DNA of 64,000 bases. It comes from Novipirellula galeiformis. GTDB taxonomy: Bacteria > Planctomycetota > Planctomycetia > Pirellulales > Pirellulaceae. The notes under the pieces were generated by a model that had not been told where the DNA came from, made no database searches, and saw nothing but the letters and a program-made list of their open reading frames with translations. The stretch spans positions 62,001-126,000 of the forward strand of contig NZ_SJPT01000002.1 in NCBI RefSeq assembly GCF_007860095.1, in the 5' to 3' direction. The translations under genes were made by a program, and so were the position numbers. Shown here piece after piece: positions 52,725 through 62,798 of this stretch. Position 1 is the stretch's first letter, and every line of letters begins with the position of its first letter.

Positions 52725-54036
52725 CCATGACCATGTAGCAGAGACCGAGCAGTGCCTACTGGCTGCCATGATCTCTGATCCCGATACGATCCAAGAGGTA
52801 TCCGCAATCGTCGATGCCAATGACCTCGCGAGCTATCACCATCGTCGGCTGTGGGGGATCGTCACGGCAATGGCCGACGCCAATGAGTCGACGGACGACA
52901 TCCGACGGCTATTGTCTCACGTCCGAGAGACAGGGCTGATGGAGGCTCTTGGCGGCCCAAAATCATTCGCCAAACGATACGTGGATAACGAGGTGCCGGC
53001 TAACGCGACAGCCTACGCCCTGGACGTCCGTCGGCACTCGGTAAGCCGACAACTCAAGGCAATCGCCAAGCAATTTCCCGATGACATTGAGGCGGCCGAC
53101 GATCCGATCAAGGTGGCCAACATCATCCGAGCCAAGATCGACGATGTGGTAGCCTACGCATCGACGACCACGGACACGATGAGCCTGTACGAGGCGGCAT
53201 TGCAGCGGCTGCAGCTGATCGAGAACCCAGAGGCATCAGAGCTTGGTCGACTGGTCCCGACTGGCATACCTTGCCTGGATGAGTCGTATGGAGGACTGCG
53301 GTGTGGTGGGTCCTACGTGATTGCCGCTAGACCGGGGCGAGGCAAGTCGGCACTGCTGAAGCAAATCCTCAACGCGCTCGATGACAGCGGCAGGGCTGCT
53401 CTGTGCGTTTCGCTGGAGATGGAGCCTCATGAGTTTGCATCGCGAGTCCTCTCAGAGCGTGCGAAGATCGACGGACGACTACTAGAGGTGGACGACACCG
53501 GTCGCTGCCCCTTGGATACCGATGACCTCGATCGGCTGCGCGCGACTGTCACCGACACACAGCACAGCGTGCTACACATCGCCGCGCCGAAAGGCAAAGC
53601 AGCAACGATTGAGGCCATTTCAGCGCAAGCCCGATTGGCCAAAGCAAAGTGGGGCATCGAAGTGCTGGCGGTGGACTACCTGCAGATCATGGCCAAGTCA
53701 TCGCCACGACAAACAGACTACGAATTCGTCACAGCCAACTCGAAGGCGTTCAAGCAGCTTGCCCGCGAGCTTGGCATCGTCGTGATTGTCTTATCGCAAC
53801 TGAATCGAGGCGGTGAAGCGGGTGGCAAGGCAAGACTTCCGAGACTGTCGGACCTACGAGACAGCGGGGCGATCGAGCAAGATGCAGATGGTGTGATCAT
53901 GCTCCATCAGACCAAGGAGGGTTCGGCAGACTATCTGCTGATCGTCGCGAAAATGAGAAACGACTCAGAGGGCTCGTTCCCCGTTGAGCTCGTCGGCAAG
54001 TACACCATGTTTCGATCGCGGGAGGTGTCACGATGA
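52717..54036 (+). CDS. DnaB-like replicative helicase
   Basis: I use ATG 52,717 (MSDHDHVAETEQCLLAAMIS), which overlaps the preceding stop, not the upstream start that runs through that gene. The 439-aa protein has the N-terminal DnaB helical domain, then AARPGRGKSALLKQIL (Walker A) at about residue 205. VLAVDYLQIMAKS (Walker B, motif H2) is at about 317, VIVLSQLNRGGE follows, and LRDSGAIEQDADGVIML lies near the end. It unwinds DNA at the fork; on this element it probably supports autonomous replication of the excised form. Not the chromosomal dnaB, judging by context. Confidence 0.88.
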   Translation: MSDHDHVAETEQCLLAAMISDPDTIQEVSAIVDANDLASYHHRRLWGIVTAMADANESTDDIRRLLSHVRETGLMEALGGPKSFAKRYVDNEVPANATAYALDVRRHSVSRQLKAIAKQFPDDIEAADDPIKVANIIRAKIDDVVAYASTTTDTMSLYEAALQRLQLIENPEASELGRLVPTGIPCLDESYGGLRCGGSYVIAARPGRGKSALLKQILNALDDSGRAALCVSLEMEPHEFASRVLSERAKIDGRLLEVDDTGRCPLDTDDLDRLRATVTDTQHSVLHIAAPKGKAATIEAISAQARLAKAKWGIEVLAVDYLQIMAKSSPRQTDYEFVTANSKAFKQLARELGIVVIVLSQLNRGGEAGGKARLPRLSDLRDSGAIEQDADGVIMLHQTKEGSADYLLIVAKMRNDSEGSFPVELVGKYTMFRSREVSR

Positions 54037-54087
54037 CCATCGCCGCAAGCACAGAGACCGACGAACACTCGCAGGCTAGCGTGGGCA

Positions 54088-54177
54088 ATGCCGGCGGACA
54101 ACGACGCAGAGCGACTCTTGGCAATGGATGAAATGGATCCGGCTGAGATACCAACATGTCCACGATGCGCCCCCTAG
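54088..54177 (+). CDS. possible 29-aa small protein with CPRC motif
   Basis: An ATG at 54,088 opens MPADNDAERLLAMDEMDPAE followed by IPTCPRCAP and TAG. Composition is coding-like (acidic helix, then a CxxC pair), and it lies in the gap between helicase and integrase. A second short frame from 54,033 overlaps the helicase stop. Evidence is thin. Confidence 0.3.
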   Translation: MPADNDAERLLAMDEMDPAEIPTCPRCAP

Positions 54178-54204
54178 GCCCGGGATATATGCCTGTGAGT
54201 ACAG

Positions 54205-54294
54205 CGAATTTTGGTTTGGCCACGACGCAAAAGTGATTGCTACATTTCTCGCGTGCGCGAGAAATTCCGATTTCGGCCAAACACTAACCGAAAT
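54205..54294. other. nested hairpin region between helicase and integrase genes
   Basis: A perfect 10-bp stem (54,244-54,253 with 54,256-54,265; ATTTCTCGCG and its complement) has only a 2-base gap. It sits inside an outer pairing of TTTGGCC (54,215-54,221) with GGCCAAA (54,275-54,281), extended by ATTTTGGTT with AACCGAAAT. It may be an origin, a terminator or a recombinase-binding site. Confidence 0.45.
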
Positions 54295-54424
54295 ACGAGC
54301 GGGCCTTTGGCTTGCTAGACGAACCAGCACAACGGCTAGGGCATGCATCCCGAAAACCGGTTTTCATCCGCCGGCCCGCCGTTGCTTTTTTCTTCTTTTG
54401 GATGATCGTGGGAGATGACACGAG

Positions 54425-55836
<1,412 letters not shown>

Positions 55837-55927
55837 CCAAGTCTGCGAGACACGCCCCGAAGGTGTGTCCTCGTCAGATGTCAGGGATTCTAGCAATCGA
55901 GCCCGTCGCTGCAAGCCCTATCTGAAA

Positions 55928-56299
55928 TCATTTTTCTGCTGAGATCGCGTGCTCTTGAAGCTCTTCCAACGAAGCAAACTCCAACGTGCTGATATGACAC
56001 GCTTCTAACACCACCGCCGGGGCCTTGCCCGCGTCGTAGGCTTCTTTCCATCGCGCCGCACACAGACACCAACGATCTCCCGGCTTTAAGCCCGGAAATT
56101 GAAACATCGGATTGGGAGTGCTCAAATCATTACCCCGAGATCGGCTAAATTCCAAAAAATCTGCCGTCATCTGTGCACAGACCACGTGTAAGCCCGTGTC
56201 GGAGCCTCCCGTGTTGCAGCAGCCGTCACGATAAAATCCCGTCATCGGGTCGGTGCTGCAGGCAGCAAGCTCGCCACCTAAAACATTCTTTCCAGCCAT
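55928..56299 (-). CDS. DUF2237 family protein
   Basis: From the ATG at 56,297-56,299 the 123-aa protein begins MAGKNVLGGELAACSTDPMT and contains GFYRDGCCNTGGSDTGLHVV, DLSTPNPMFQFPGLKPGDRW and CLCAARWKEA. These blocks (NVLG..L..CS..P.TGF.RDG.C.T...D.G.H.VCA, then GL..GD.WCLCA.RW.EA) define DUF2237. The function is unknown; the conserved Cys and His residues suggest metal or redox chemistry. A longer frame reaching 56,659 has no support. First chromosomal gene to the right of the element. Confidence 0.9.
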   Translation of the reverse strand: MAGKNVLGGELAACSTDPMTGFYRDGCCNTGGSDTGLHVVCAQMTADFLEFSRSRGNDLSTPNPMFQFPGLKPGDRWCLCAARWKEAYDAGKAPAVVLEACHISTLEFASLEELQEHAISAEK

Positions 56300-57104
56300 T
56301 GTTGTGTCAATTCCATTGCGAGAGGTTGTCGATTCACACTCAGCCAGCCCTATTGTAAGGATAATTCCAAGCGGACGGGGCGAGCCTTGCGGACAACGCC
56401 TAGATCCTAGCCGCCACGCTTGCTGCGAATAGCCCCGACCGGTTCGCCCCGACCGAATAGCCCCGACCGGTTCGGCGGACGAGCACCTCGACGCGGTCTT
56501 CACTCGACTCCCCCGCCACTCACCAATCTCTCCCCCCGTCCGATCGCGATTTCCCCCCCAAAGCCGGCGTTCGGTTATGGCGTTTGGGTATTTTGCCCCC
56601 TGGTCCGGAATGGGCTCGCAGCCGAAGCAATAGCGGAGCTGCGGAAAGAACGTCGCCATTTCGCGGCGGCTAGTGCCTTTTCACTTTTGATCTAGCCAGT
56701 GTCGCCGACGGTGGGCCGCGTGCTTGCGAACGCAGCTACGGTCTGAACCCTATGTCATTTTTCAAAACACTGCTGTCCTGCTCTGATTTTCCTGACTCGC
56801 CGACAATCCCAATCAGCCGACTTGCCCTGCGTGGCTGCCTCGTCGAAATGTGGCGGTGATTTCCACACGATTTCGACGAAAACGGGGCCGATTTGCGGTT
56901 TGCTTTATGTCACCATGGGACATCCCGCGGTGGCGGCGACCGATCGTGAGTTCGGGGGCGGTGGGTAACGTTTTCCGCTTGATTCGGTATCATAGGCGAC
57001 ACGGGAAAAATCCTCGGGCTTTCGCCGTTTCGGTCGCCTGAATTCGGTTCCTTTTTCGCACGCTCTCCTCACGTTTTACGCTTTTCCACCGCGAGATTTC
57101 TGAC
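56300..57104. other. 805-bp intergenic region with short tandem repeat
   Basis: No gene seen. GAATAGCCCCGACCGGTTCG occurs twice at 56,427 and 56,455 (28-base period). CTTGCGAACGCAGCTACGGT near 56,728 recurs at about 61,498 and belongs to a dispersed palindromic family. Confidence 0.5.
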
Positions 57105-59489
57105 ATGGACGCCATCTTGAAAGGACTCACTGAGTCGCAAGTTCAAGCGGTCACGCATATCGATGGTCCGCTGTTGATTTTGGCGGGCCCTGGCTCGGGA
57201 AAGACTCGCGTGGTCACGCACCGCATCGCCTACATGATCGCCCAGGGGGTTTCGCCGTCACAAATCGCGGCGGTCACGTTTACCAACAAGGCGGCTGATG
57301 AGATGCGGAATCGCGTCGGCGAGCTGGCCCCGGGCAAGCCGGTTTGGATGGGCACGTTCCACCGATTTTGTGCTCAATTGCTGCGTCGCTACGCGCCGTT
57401 GGCCGGATTGTCAGAGAACTATTCGATTTACGACAGCTCGGATTCGAAACAGGCGATGAAGCGGGCGATCCAGGCCGCCGAGGTCTCGATCAGCCATACC
57501 TCGCCCGAGCAGATCGCGTCGACAATTAGCAACGCAAAGAATCGCTTGGTCACTCCCGAGATGATGGCCTCGGGTTCAAGCCGCACCGGGGACGTGGTCG
57601 CCGCAAAGGTTTACCCCATCTATCAACAGCAGTTATTGACGGCCAACGCGGTCGACTTTGATGATTTGCTTTTTCATGTGGCAATCATGTTGCGAAACAA
57701 TCCGGAGCTGCGCAGCGATCTGGATGCCCGTTTTCGCTATATCTTGGTCGACGAGTACCAGGACACGAACTTGGCTCAGTATGCGATCGTGCGAGGATTG
57801 TCGATCGACAACGCAAACTTGGCGGTGACCGGCGACCCGGACCAATCGATCTACGGTTGGCGGGGAGCGGATTTGAACAACATTCTCGATTTCGAAAAGG
57901 ATTACCCGGCGGTCAAAACGGTTCGCTTGGAACAGAACTATCGCAGCACGCCGAATATCCTGCGTGTGGCGGACCAATTGATTCGCCACAACCGTCAACG
58001 AAAACAAAAGGATCTGTACACGCACAACCAGGAAGGGGACGCCGTCGTACTGAGGATCTTCGAGGATGGTTACCAGGAAGCGGATGGAATCGCCGACGAA
58101 ATTACCAATGCGATCCGTGCCGAAGGGATGCGGCCTCGCGATTTTGCGATCCTGTGTCGCATGAACGCATTGACGCGATCGTTGGAGCATTCGATGCGCA
58201 GCCGCGGGCTGCCCTACCAAATCATTAACGGGGTGGAGTTTTATCAGCGAAAAGAAATCAAGGACTTGTTGGCCTATTTGCACCTGATCAACAACCCCAG
58301 CCACGATGTTGCCTTCCATCGCGTCGTGAACGTGCCCACGCGTGGCATCGGTGCGAAAACGATCGAGCGATTGCGGCGTTACGCCGACGTCAACCAAGTG
58401 CCGATGTTGGAGGCGGCTCGAAACGTTTACCAGGTCGAAGGGATCGCGAAACGTTCGGCAACCTTTGTGACCCGCTTTGTGGAGATCTACGACCGGTTGA
58501 GCAAGAAGGCGTCAGCCACGCTCGAAGATTTGCTGCGTTACCTGGTTGAAGAAACCAAGTACGAAGCGTTTCTCGAAAAATCGACGGTCGATCAACAAGA
58601 CAGTAGTGCGATCGCGAACGTGGACGAGTTCATTTCGGCGGCGGTCGAATTCGACCGTCAACATCCCGAGGACGGGACACTCGAAGCGTTCTTGGAACAG
58701 GTCGCGTTGGTCGCGGATACCGATGCGTTCGAAGATTCGGATGACCGGGTGACGTTGATGACGTTGCACGCCGCGAAGGGGTTAGAGTTTCCCTGCGTCT
58801 ATATCGTCGGCGTGGAGCAAGGTTTGTTGCCGCATTCGCGTTCGATGGATACCGATGCGGGGTTCGAAGAGGAACGGCGACTGTTTTTTGTCGGGATCAC
58901 CCGCGCGATGCAGCGGTTGCAATTGAGCATTTGCAAGCGACGGACGGTGCGTGGGGATACTCGGCCAGCGGTTCCGAGCCCGTTTCTGAACGAGTTGCCA
59001 TTGGACGAGCTACGGAAAGTGGAAAGCGTTGTCGATCGGGATTGGTTTGACGAAGATCCCGATGCCGACAACCAATATCCCGAGTCCTGGGATCTGGCGG
59101 ACGAGAGTGATGACATCGTTATGAACGGGGACACGGGGAATGGCGACACTGGGAATGGCGACGCGGGAGAAGTGCACGAGACCGCGGCCCCGTTTTTTGA
59201 CGAAGCATGTCAATTGCCCGAGTCGGAGTTGGCCGAAATTGTGCAAGTCAAGAAACGAAAACCGGCAAGCGTCCCAGGGCTGAAGACGGCCGCCGACATG
59301 CTTAACGGCGGGATGACTCCGGTGACCGCGTATCGCGAGGGAACTCAAGTGCGGCACATCGAATACGGCGAAGGCACGGTGATCTCGATTACTGGGCGAG
59401 GTCCGAAACGGACTGCGACGGTCCGCTTTGATGATGGCGAGCATCACTTTCGGCTGGCCTTTGCCAACTTGGAAGTCATTGACGTGTGA
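57105..59489 (+). CDS. pcrA: UvrD/PcrA-type superfamily 1 DNA helicase
   Basis: The 794-aa protein has the SF1A motif set: LTESQVQAVTHIDGPLLILA (Q motif), GPGSGKTRV (Walker A) at about residue 28, and VTFTNKAADEM (Ia). VDEYQDTN (motif II) lies at about 215, GDPDQSIYGWRGAD (III), LEQNYRST (IV), TLHAAKGLEFPCVYIVG (V) and FVGITRAMQRL (VI). A C-terminal Tudor-like domain (VRHIEYGEGTVISI...VRFDDGEHHF) is typical of PcrA and binds RNA polymerase in relatives. A short acidic repeat GDTGNGDTGNGDAGE lies in the linker. It 3'-5' unwinds DNA in repair and conflict resolution. uvrD is an equally fair name. Confidence 0.95.
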   Translation: MDAILKGLTESQVQAVTHIDGPLLILAGPGSGKTRVVTHRIAYMIAQGVSPSQIAAVTFTNKAADEMRNRVGELAPGKPVWMGTFHRFCAQLLRRYAPLAGLSENYSIYDSSDSKQAMKRAIQAAEVSISHTSPEQIASTISNAKNRLVTPEMMASGSSRTGDVVAAKVYPIYQQQLLTANAVDFDDLLFHVAIMLRNNPELRSDLDARFRYILVDEYQDTNLAQYAIVRGLSIDNANLAVTGDPDQSIYGWRGADLNNILDFEKDYPAVKTVRLEQNYRSTPNILRVADQLIRHNRQRKQKDLYTHNQEGDAVVLRIFEDGYQEADGIADEITNAIRAEGMRPRDFAILCRMNALTRSLEHSMRSRGLPYQIINGVEFYQRKEIKDLLAYLHLINNPSHDVAFHRVVNVPTRGIGAKTIERLRRYADVNQVPMLEAARNVYQVEGIAKRSATFVTRFVEIYDRLSKKASATLEDLLRYLVEETKYEAFLEKSTVDQQDSSAIANVDEFISAAVEFDRQHPEDGTLEAFLEQVALVADTDAFEDSDDRVTLMTLHAAKGLEFPCVYIVGVEQGLLPHSRSMDTDAGFEEERRLFFVGITRAMQRLQLSICKRRTVRGDTRPAVPSPFLNELPLDELRKVESVVDRDWFDEDPDADNQYPESWDLADESDDIVMNGDTGNGDTGNGDAGEVHETAAPFFDEACQLPESELAEIVQVKKRKPASVPGLKTAADMLNGGMTPVTAYREGTQVRHIEYGEGTVISITGRGPKRTATVRFDDGEHHFRLAFANLEVIDV

Positions 59490-59582
59490 TTGAAGACGGT
59501 ATCTGAAAACGAGTCTAATTGCGGATCGACGGGCTGGCTGCCTGTTGCCCCGCAGAAACATCTTTACGAATCGAAGTGCTTG

Positions 59583-60089
59583 ATGAACGAAAATGAATTT
59601 GAGCCGACCGAGGCTTTGGTTGGCGTGATCATGGGCAGTCGCAATGATTGGGAAACCATGAAAGCGGCAGCAGAGATCTTGGACCAGTTAGCCATTCCGA
59701 GCGAGCGTTTGGTGGTGTCGGCCCATCGCACGCCGGCTCGGATGGTCCGTTATGCGACAAGCGCCGCGAGCCGCGGTTTGAAGGTGATCATCGCCGGCGC
59801 CGGCGGGGCCGCCCATTTGCCTGGCATGGTAGCCTCGGAAACGAACCTGCCCGTGATCGGGGTACCGGTGCAAAGCCGCGCCCTGCAAGGACTGGATTCG
59901 TTGCTGTCGATCGTGCAGATGCCTGGCGGTATTCCGGTGGCGACGATGTCGATCGGCGCCGCGGGGGCAAAAAATGCGGGGATCATGGCAGCACGAATCT
60001 TAGCGTTATCGGATCCCGGATTGGCCGCACGTTTGGCGCAGTTCGTTGAAGAACAAACCGCCGCCGTGCTCGAATCAGCGGAGCTTTGA
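59583..60089 (+). CDS. purE: N5-carboxyaminoimidazole ribonucleotide mutase
   Basis: The start ATG 59,583 gives a 168-aa protein, the usual PurE length; the frame extends upstream to 59,490 without family similarity. [20 protein letters not shown] carries the class I PurE phosphate-binding loop (GS.SDW). [27 protein letters not shown] and [20 protein letters not shown] are further PurE blocks. It converts N5-CAIR to CAIR in purine synthesis. It is followed after 7 bases by purK, the enzyme that makes its substrate. Confidence 0.95.
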   Translation: MNENEFEPTEALVGVIMGSRNDWETMKAAAEILDQLAIPSERLVVSAHRTPARMVRYATSAASRGLKVIIAGAGGAAHLPGMVASETNLPVIGVPVQSRALQGLDSLLSIVQMPGGIPVATMSIGAAGAKNAGIMAARILALSDPGLAARLAQFVEEQTAAVLESAEL

Positions 60090-60096
60090 GACGAAC

Positions 60097-61284
60097 GTGA
60101 GTGACACAACTACAAATGAAAAATCTAGCACCGGCGTGATCTTGCCGGGCGGGACCATCGGGATGGTCGGCGGCGGCCAACTCGGCCGCATGTTCGCGAT
60201 CGCCGCAGCACAATTGGGCTATCACGTGGTCGTGTTTTGTGGCGACGAGAATGAACCCGCCGCGCAGGTCGCCCAACGCTGTGTGGTGGGGCGATTGGAT
60301 GACATGACCGCGATCGAAGCGTTTGCGACACAGTGTGATGTGATCACGTTGGAGTTCGAAAACATTCCTGCCCAAACGATCGCCAAATGCAAGACCTACG
60401 CCCCGACCTATCCGTCGTCCGAAGTGCTGGCAACGGCGCAAGATCGACTGCGTGAGAAAACGAGTTTACAAAACGCGGGGCTTCCGGTGGCACCGTTTGC
60501 ACGCGTGGTCGATGCCGCATCGCTTGCCGAAGCGGTCGCGATCGTGGGCTTGCCACTGATTCTGAAAACCACGCGTAGCGGCTACGACGGCAAAGGCCAG
60601 CATCGTTTGGAATCGCTCGAGGATGCCGCCAACGTGGATTGGTCGAACTGCGACGAATGGGTTGCCGAAAAACTGATCCGGTTTGATCGCGAGGTGTCGG
60701 TGATGGTGGCGAGAACGGTCGACGGTAGCACTTCGACCTTTCCTGTGTTCGAGAACGATCACGTCAATCATATTCTCGACATTACAATGGTGCCGGCAAC
60801 CTTGTCCGAGTCGGTTCGTCAGCGGGCGTTGCAGATCGCAACGACCGCAGCGGAGACGCTCGACGTGGTGGGATTGTTGTGCGTGGAGATGTTCGTCAGC
60901 TCGGATGAGGACGGTGTTGAGAGTGTGTTGATCAACGAAGTCGCACCTCGACCGCACAATTCGGGGCACTTGACGATCGAGGCATGTCATACAAGCCAGT
61001 TCGAACAACATGTTCGCGCGGTTTGTGGACTACCGCTGGGCAATACCGAGCTGGTAAGCAACGCGGCGGCGATGGCGAACCTATTGGGCGATGTTTGGGG
61101 CCCCGATGGCGCGTCGCCAGCGTGGGATCAAGCGTTGGCAGTGGACGGCGTTGAATTGCATCTGTATGGAAAAGCCGAGGCCAAGGTCGGTCGCAAAATG
61201 GGGCATCTGACTTGCGTGGGCCAAAGCCGCGACACGGTCGTTGCGAAAGTGCGTGAAGCGCGTGAGCGTTTAAACGGCAAGTGA
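60097..61284 (+). CDS. purK: N5-carboxyaminoimidazole ribonucleotide synthase
   Basis: I place the start at GTG 60,097, 7 bases after purE; an ATG 51 bases upstream would overlap purE. The 395-aa protein begins with TIGMVGGGQLGRMFAIAAAQ (N-terminal dinucleotide-like loop). KTTRSGYDGKGQHRLESL is the ATP-grasp P-loop, and EVAPRPHNSGHLTIEACHTS is the conserved active-site block. It makes N5-CAIR from AIR, ATP and bicarbonate. The order purE-purK and their short spacing show one operon. Confidence 0.95.
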   Translation: MSDTTTNEKSSTGVILPGGTIGMVGGGQLGRMFAIAAAQLGYHVVVFCGDENEPAAQVAQRCVVGRLDDMTAIEAFATQCDVITLEFENIPAQTIAKCKTYAPTYPSSEVLATAQDRLREKTSLQNAGLPVAPFARVVDAASLAEAVAIVGLPLILKTTRSGYDGKGQHRLESLEDAANVDWSNCDEWVAEKLIRFDREVSVMVARTVDGSTSTFPVFENDHVNHILDITMVPATLSESVRQRALQIATTAAETLDVVGLLCVEMFVSSDEDGVESVLINEVAPRPHNSGHLTIEACHTSQFEQHVRAVCGLPLGNTELVSNAAAMANLLGDVWGPDGASPAWDQALAVDGVELHLYGKAEAKVGRKMGHLTCVGQSRDTVVAKVREARERLNGK

Positions 61285-61331
61285 TGCTTGTACCGTTGCC
61301 GTTTTCCCCAGCCAATCACAACTCGTTGTAT

Positions 61332-61424
61332 TAGCGAGGGACGGTTTGCGAGAGACAGTTAGCGAGGGACAGTTAGCGAGGGACAGTTAGCGAGGGACAG
61401 GGTCAAGATTAACTTTCCCTCGCT
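61332..61424 (+). repeat. 14-bp tandem repeat with terminator-like hairpin after purK
   Basis: Five units of TAGCGAGGGACAGT (with variants) span 61,332-61,400. The last unit pairs with TCCCTCGCT at 61,416-61,424 to form a 9-bp stem. It may terminate purEK. The next 150 bases up to 61,580 hold only a dispersed CTTGCGAACGCAGC-type palindrome. Confidence 0.7.
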
Positions 61425-61580
61425 CAGGCATTTTGAAGTTGCGATTTTCTTATGTGCTCCGGGCCGTCTTCGTGTCGCCCGACGATGGATCGCGTTCTTG
61501 CGAACGCAGCTACGGTTGGGGCAAACGCGATGCTGGGGCGGTTGCAGAATCGCAGACCCCCGGCCTATCCGCAGGAGCGT

Positions 61581-62519
61581 TTAGGGACGAATCGATTCAG
61601 GAGCCGTGCTCGAGACAAGGCTCAGGTAGAGGGTCTCGGCGCCGCGGCGTTTAGGTTTGGGGCGTAGGATTGCGGCGGCGACTTCCAGCAGGTCCCGACG
61701 GCTGATTTGTCCGACCAGTTTTCCATTATCGACGATCGGCAAGCGGCGGTACGGAGAATTGAGAAACATTTGGGCAATGCCGAGCATATCGGTGCTCGGA
61801 GATGCGGTGAGTGCGGCTTGGTCCATGTAGGGGCCAATCTTTCGCCGCGCCGCAGCCTTTCGCAACGTATGGCTGCCGCGATTCTCTCTCGCTCGCGTTA
61901 CGACCTCACATGCCAAGCGATACTCGGCCCGCAGCACGTCACGCCGACTCACCTGCCCAATCAGCTTCTCGCCGCGGAGTACCGGCAGACGGCGATAGGG
62001 GGTTTCTTGGAATTTGTGAGCCACATCCAAAAGCGAATCATCTTCATCAATCAGCCGATTGCGATCGATATTCATGTATTGATGAACGTTCGTCCCCGGC
62101 ATTTGGTCGTGCAGGGCGCCGATCAAGACACGCATCGCGGTCTTTTCTGAAAAGATACCGAGGTATTGTTCATTTTTGTCGACCACGGGTGCACCGGAGA
62201 TGCGACGGCTGAGCAGATGATCGATCGCTTCAAAGACATCGATGGCGGGATCGAGCGTCACCAAGTGACACATCATGAACTCGCGAACTCGGATCAAATG
62301 GATACCATCGGAGTGGGCGGCTTCGACTGGTTCGGTTAATGCGTTCATGCAACATTTTTCGCTGAACACGCCGACATAGTTGCCGCCGGCATCAACGACG
62401 GGAGCCCCGGATATATTCTCTTTTAACAGACGTGCGACACTTTCCATTACATCGCAGTTCGGTGTCAGCGTCACTAGATTGCGACGCATGATGTCACTTG
62501 CAGTCTTCATATGAATCAT
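61581..62519 (-). CDS. protein of four CBS domains
   Basis: The start is at the ATG at 62,517-62,519 (MIHMKTASDIMRRNLVTLTP); an ATG three codons later is possible, and the longer frame upstream is not similar to anything. The 312-aa protein is four CBS domains in tandem, each with a recognisable ISGAPVVD or YRRLPV(V/L) core: ISGAPVVDAGGNYVGVFSEK, ISGAPVVDKNEQYLGIFSEK, YRRLPVLRGEKLIGQVSRRD and YRRLPIVDNGKLVGQISRRD. CBS pairs bind adenine nucleotides and act as energy sensors. No catalytic or channel domain is attached, so the partner is unknown. Confidence 0.9.
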   Translation of the reverse strand: MIHMKTASDIMRRNLVTLTPNCDVMESVARLLKENISGAPVVDAGGNYVGVFSEKCCMNALTEPVEAAHSDGIHLIRVREFMMCHLVTLDPAIDVFEAIDHLLSRRISGAPVVDKNEQYLGIFSEKTAMRVLIGALHDQMPGTNVHQYMNIDRNRLIDEDDSLLDVAHKFQETPYRRLPVLRGEKLIGQVSRRDVLRAEYRLACEVVTRARENRGSHTLRKAAARRKIGPYMDQAALTASPSTDMLGIAQMFLNSPYRRLPIVDNGKLVGQISRRDLLEVAAAILRPKPKRRGAETLYLSLVSSTAPESIRP

Positions 62520-62724
62520 AACCAAGCCCGTAGAGTGAGAAGAGTGACGAACACCAGAAGGGGGTTCAAGTCGAGGGTGCTTGGGTTCAACGTAACGCGT
62601 GCGAAGGTGTGAAGTCAAACTTTTAGCGTCATTCTGCTTGTGAAAGTTTACGCAAGCAACATCGCATGTGAGCTGGGAAAACGGGTGATTGCGAAGCGTT
62701 GACTGCAACGCAGGATCCAAACGC

Positions 62725-62766
62725 ACACCAGCCCCGGCGAACGCCAAGGTTCGTCGGGGCTGGTGT
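62725..62766 (-). terminator. 18-bp hairpin downstream of the TolC-like gene
   Basis: Arms 62,725-62,742 and 62,749-62,766 (ACACCAGCCCC-type) pair with one mismatch around a 6-base loop. It lies 33 bases beyond the stop of the minus-strand TolC-like gene and probably ends its transcript; a T-run is lacking. Confidence 0.6.
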
Positions 62767-62798
62767 GATTGCAAACGGAAAAGCGTAGGGATGAGACG

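Noticed and set aside
56300-56659. N-terminal extension of the DUF2237 protein
   Set aside because: The family begins at MAGKNVLGG; the upstream part crosses short tandem repeats and has no protein-like composition.
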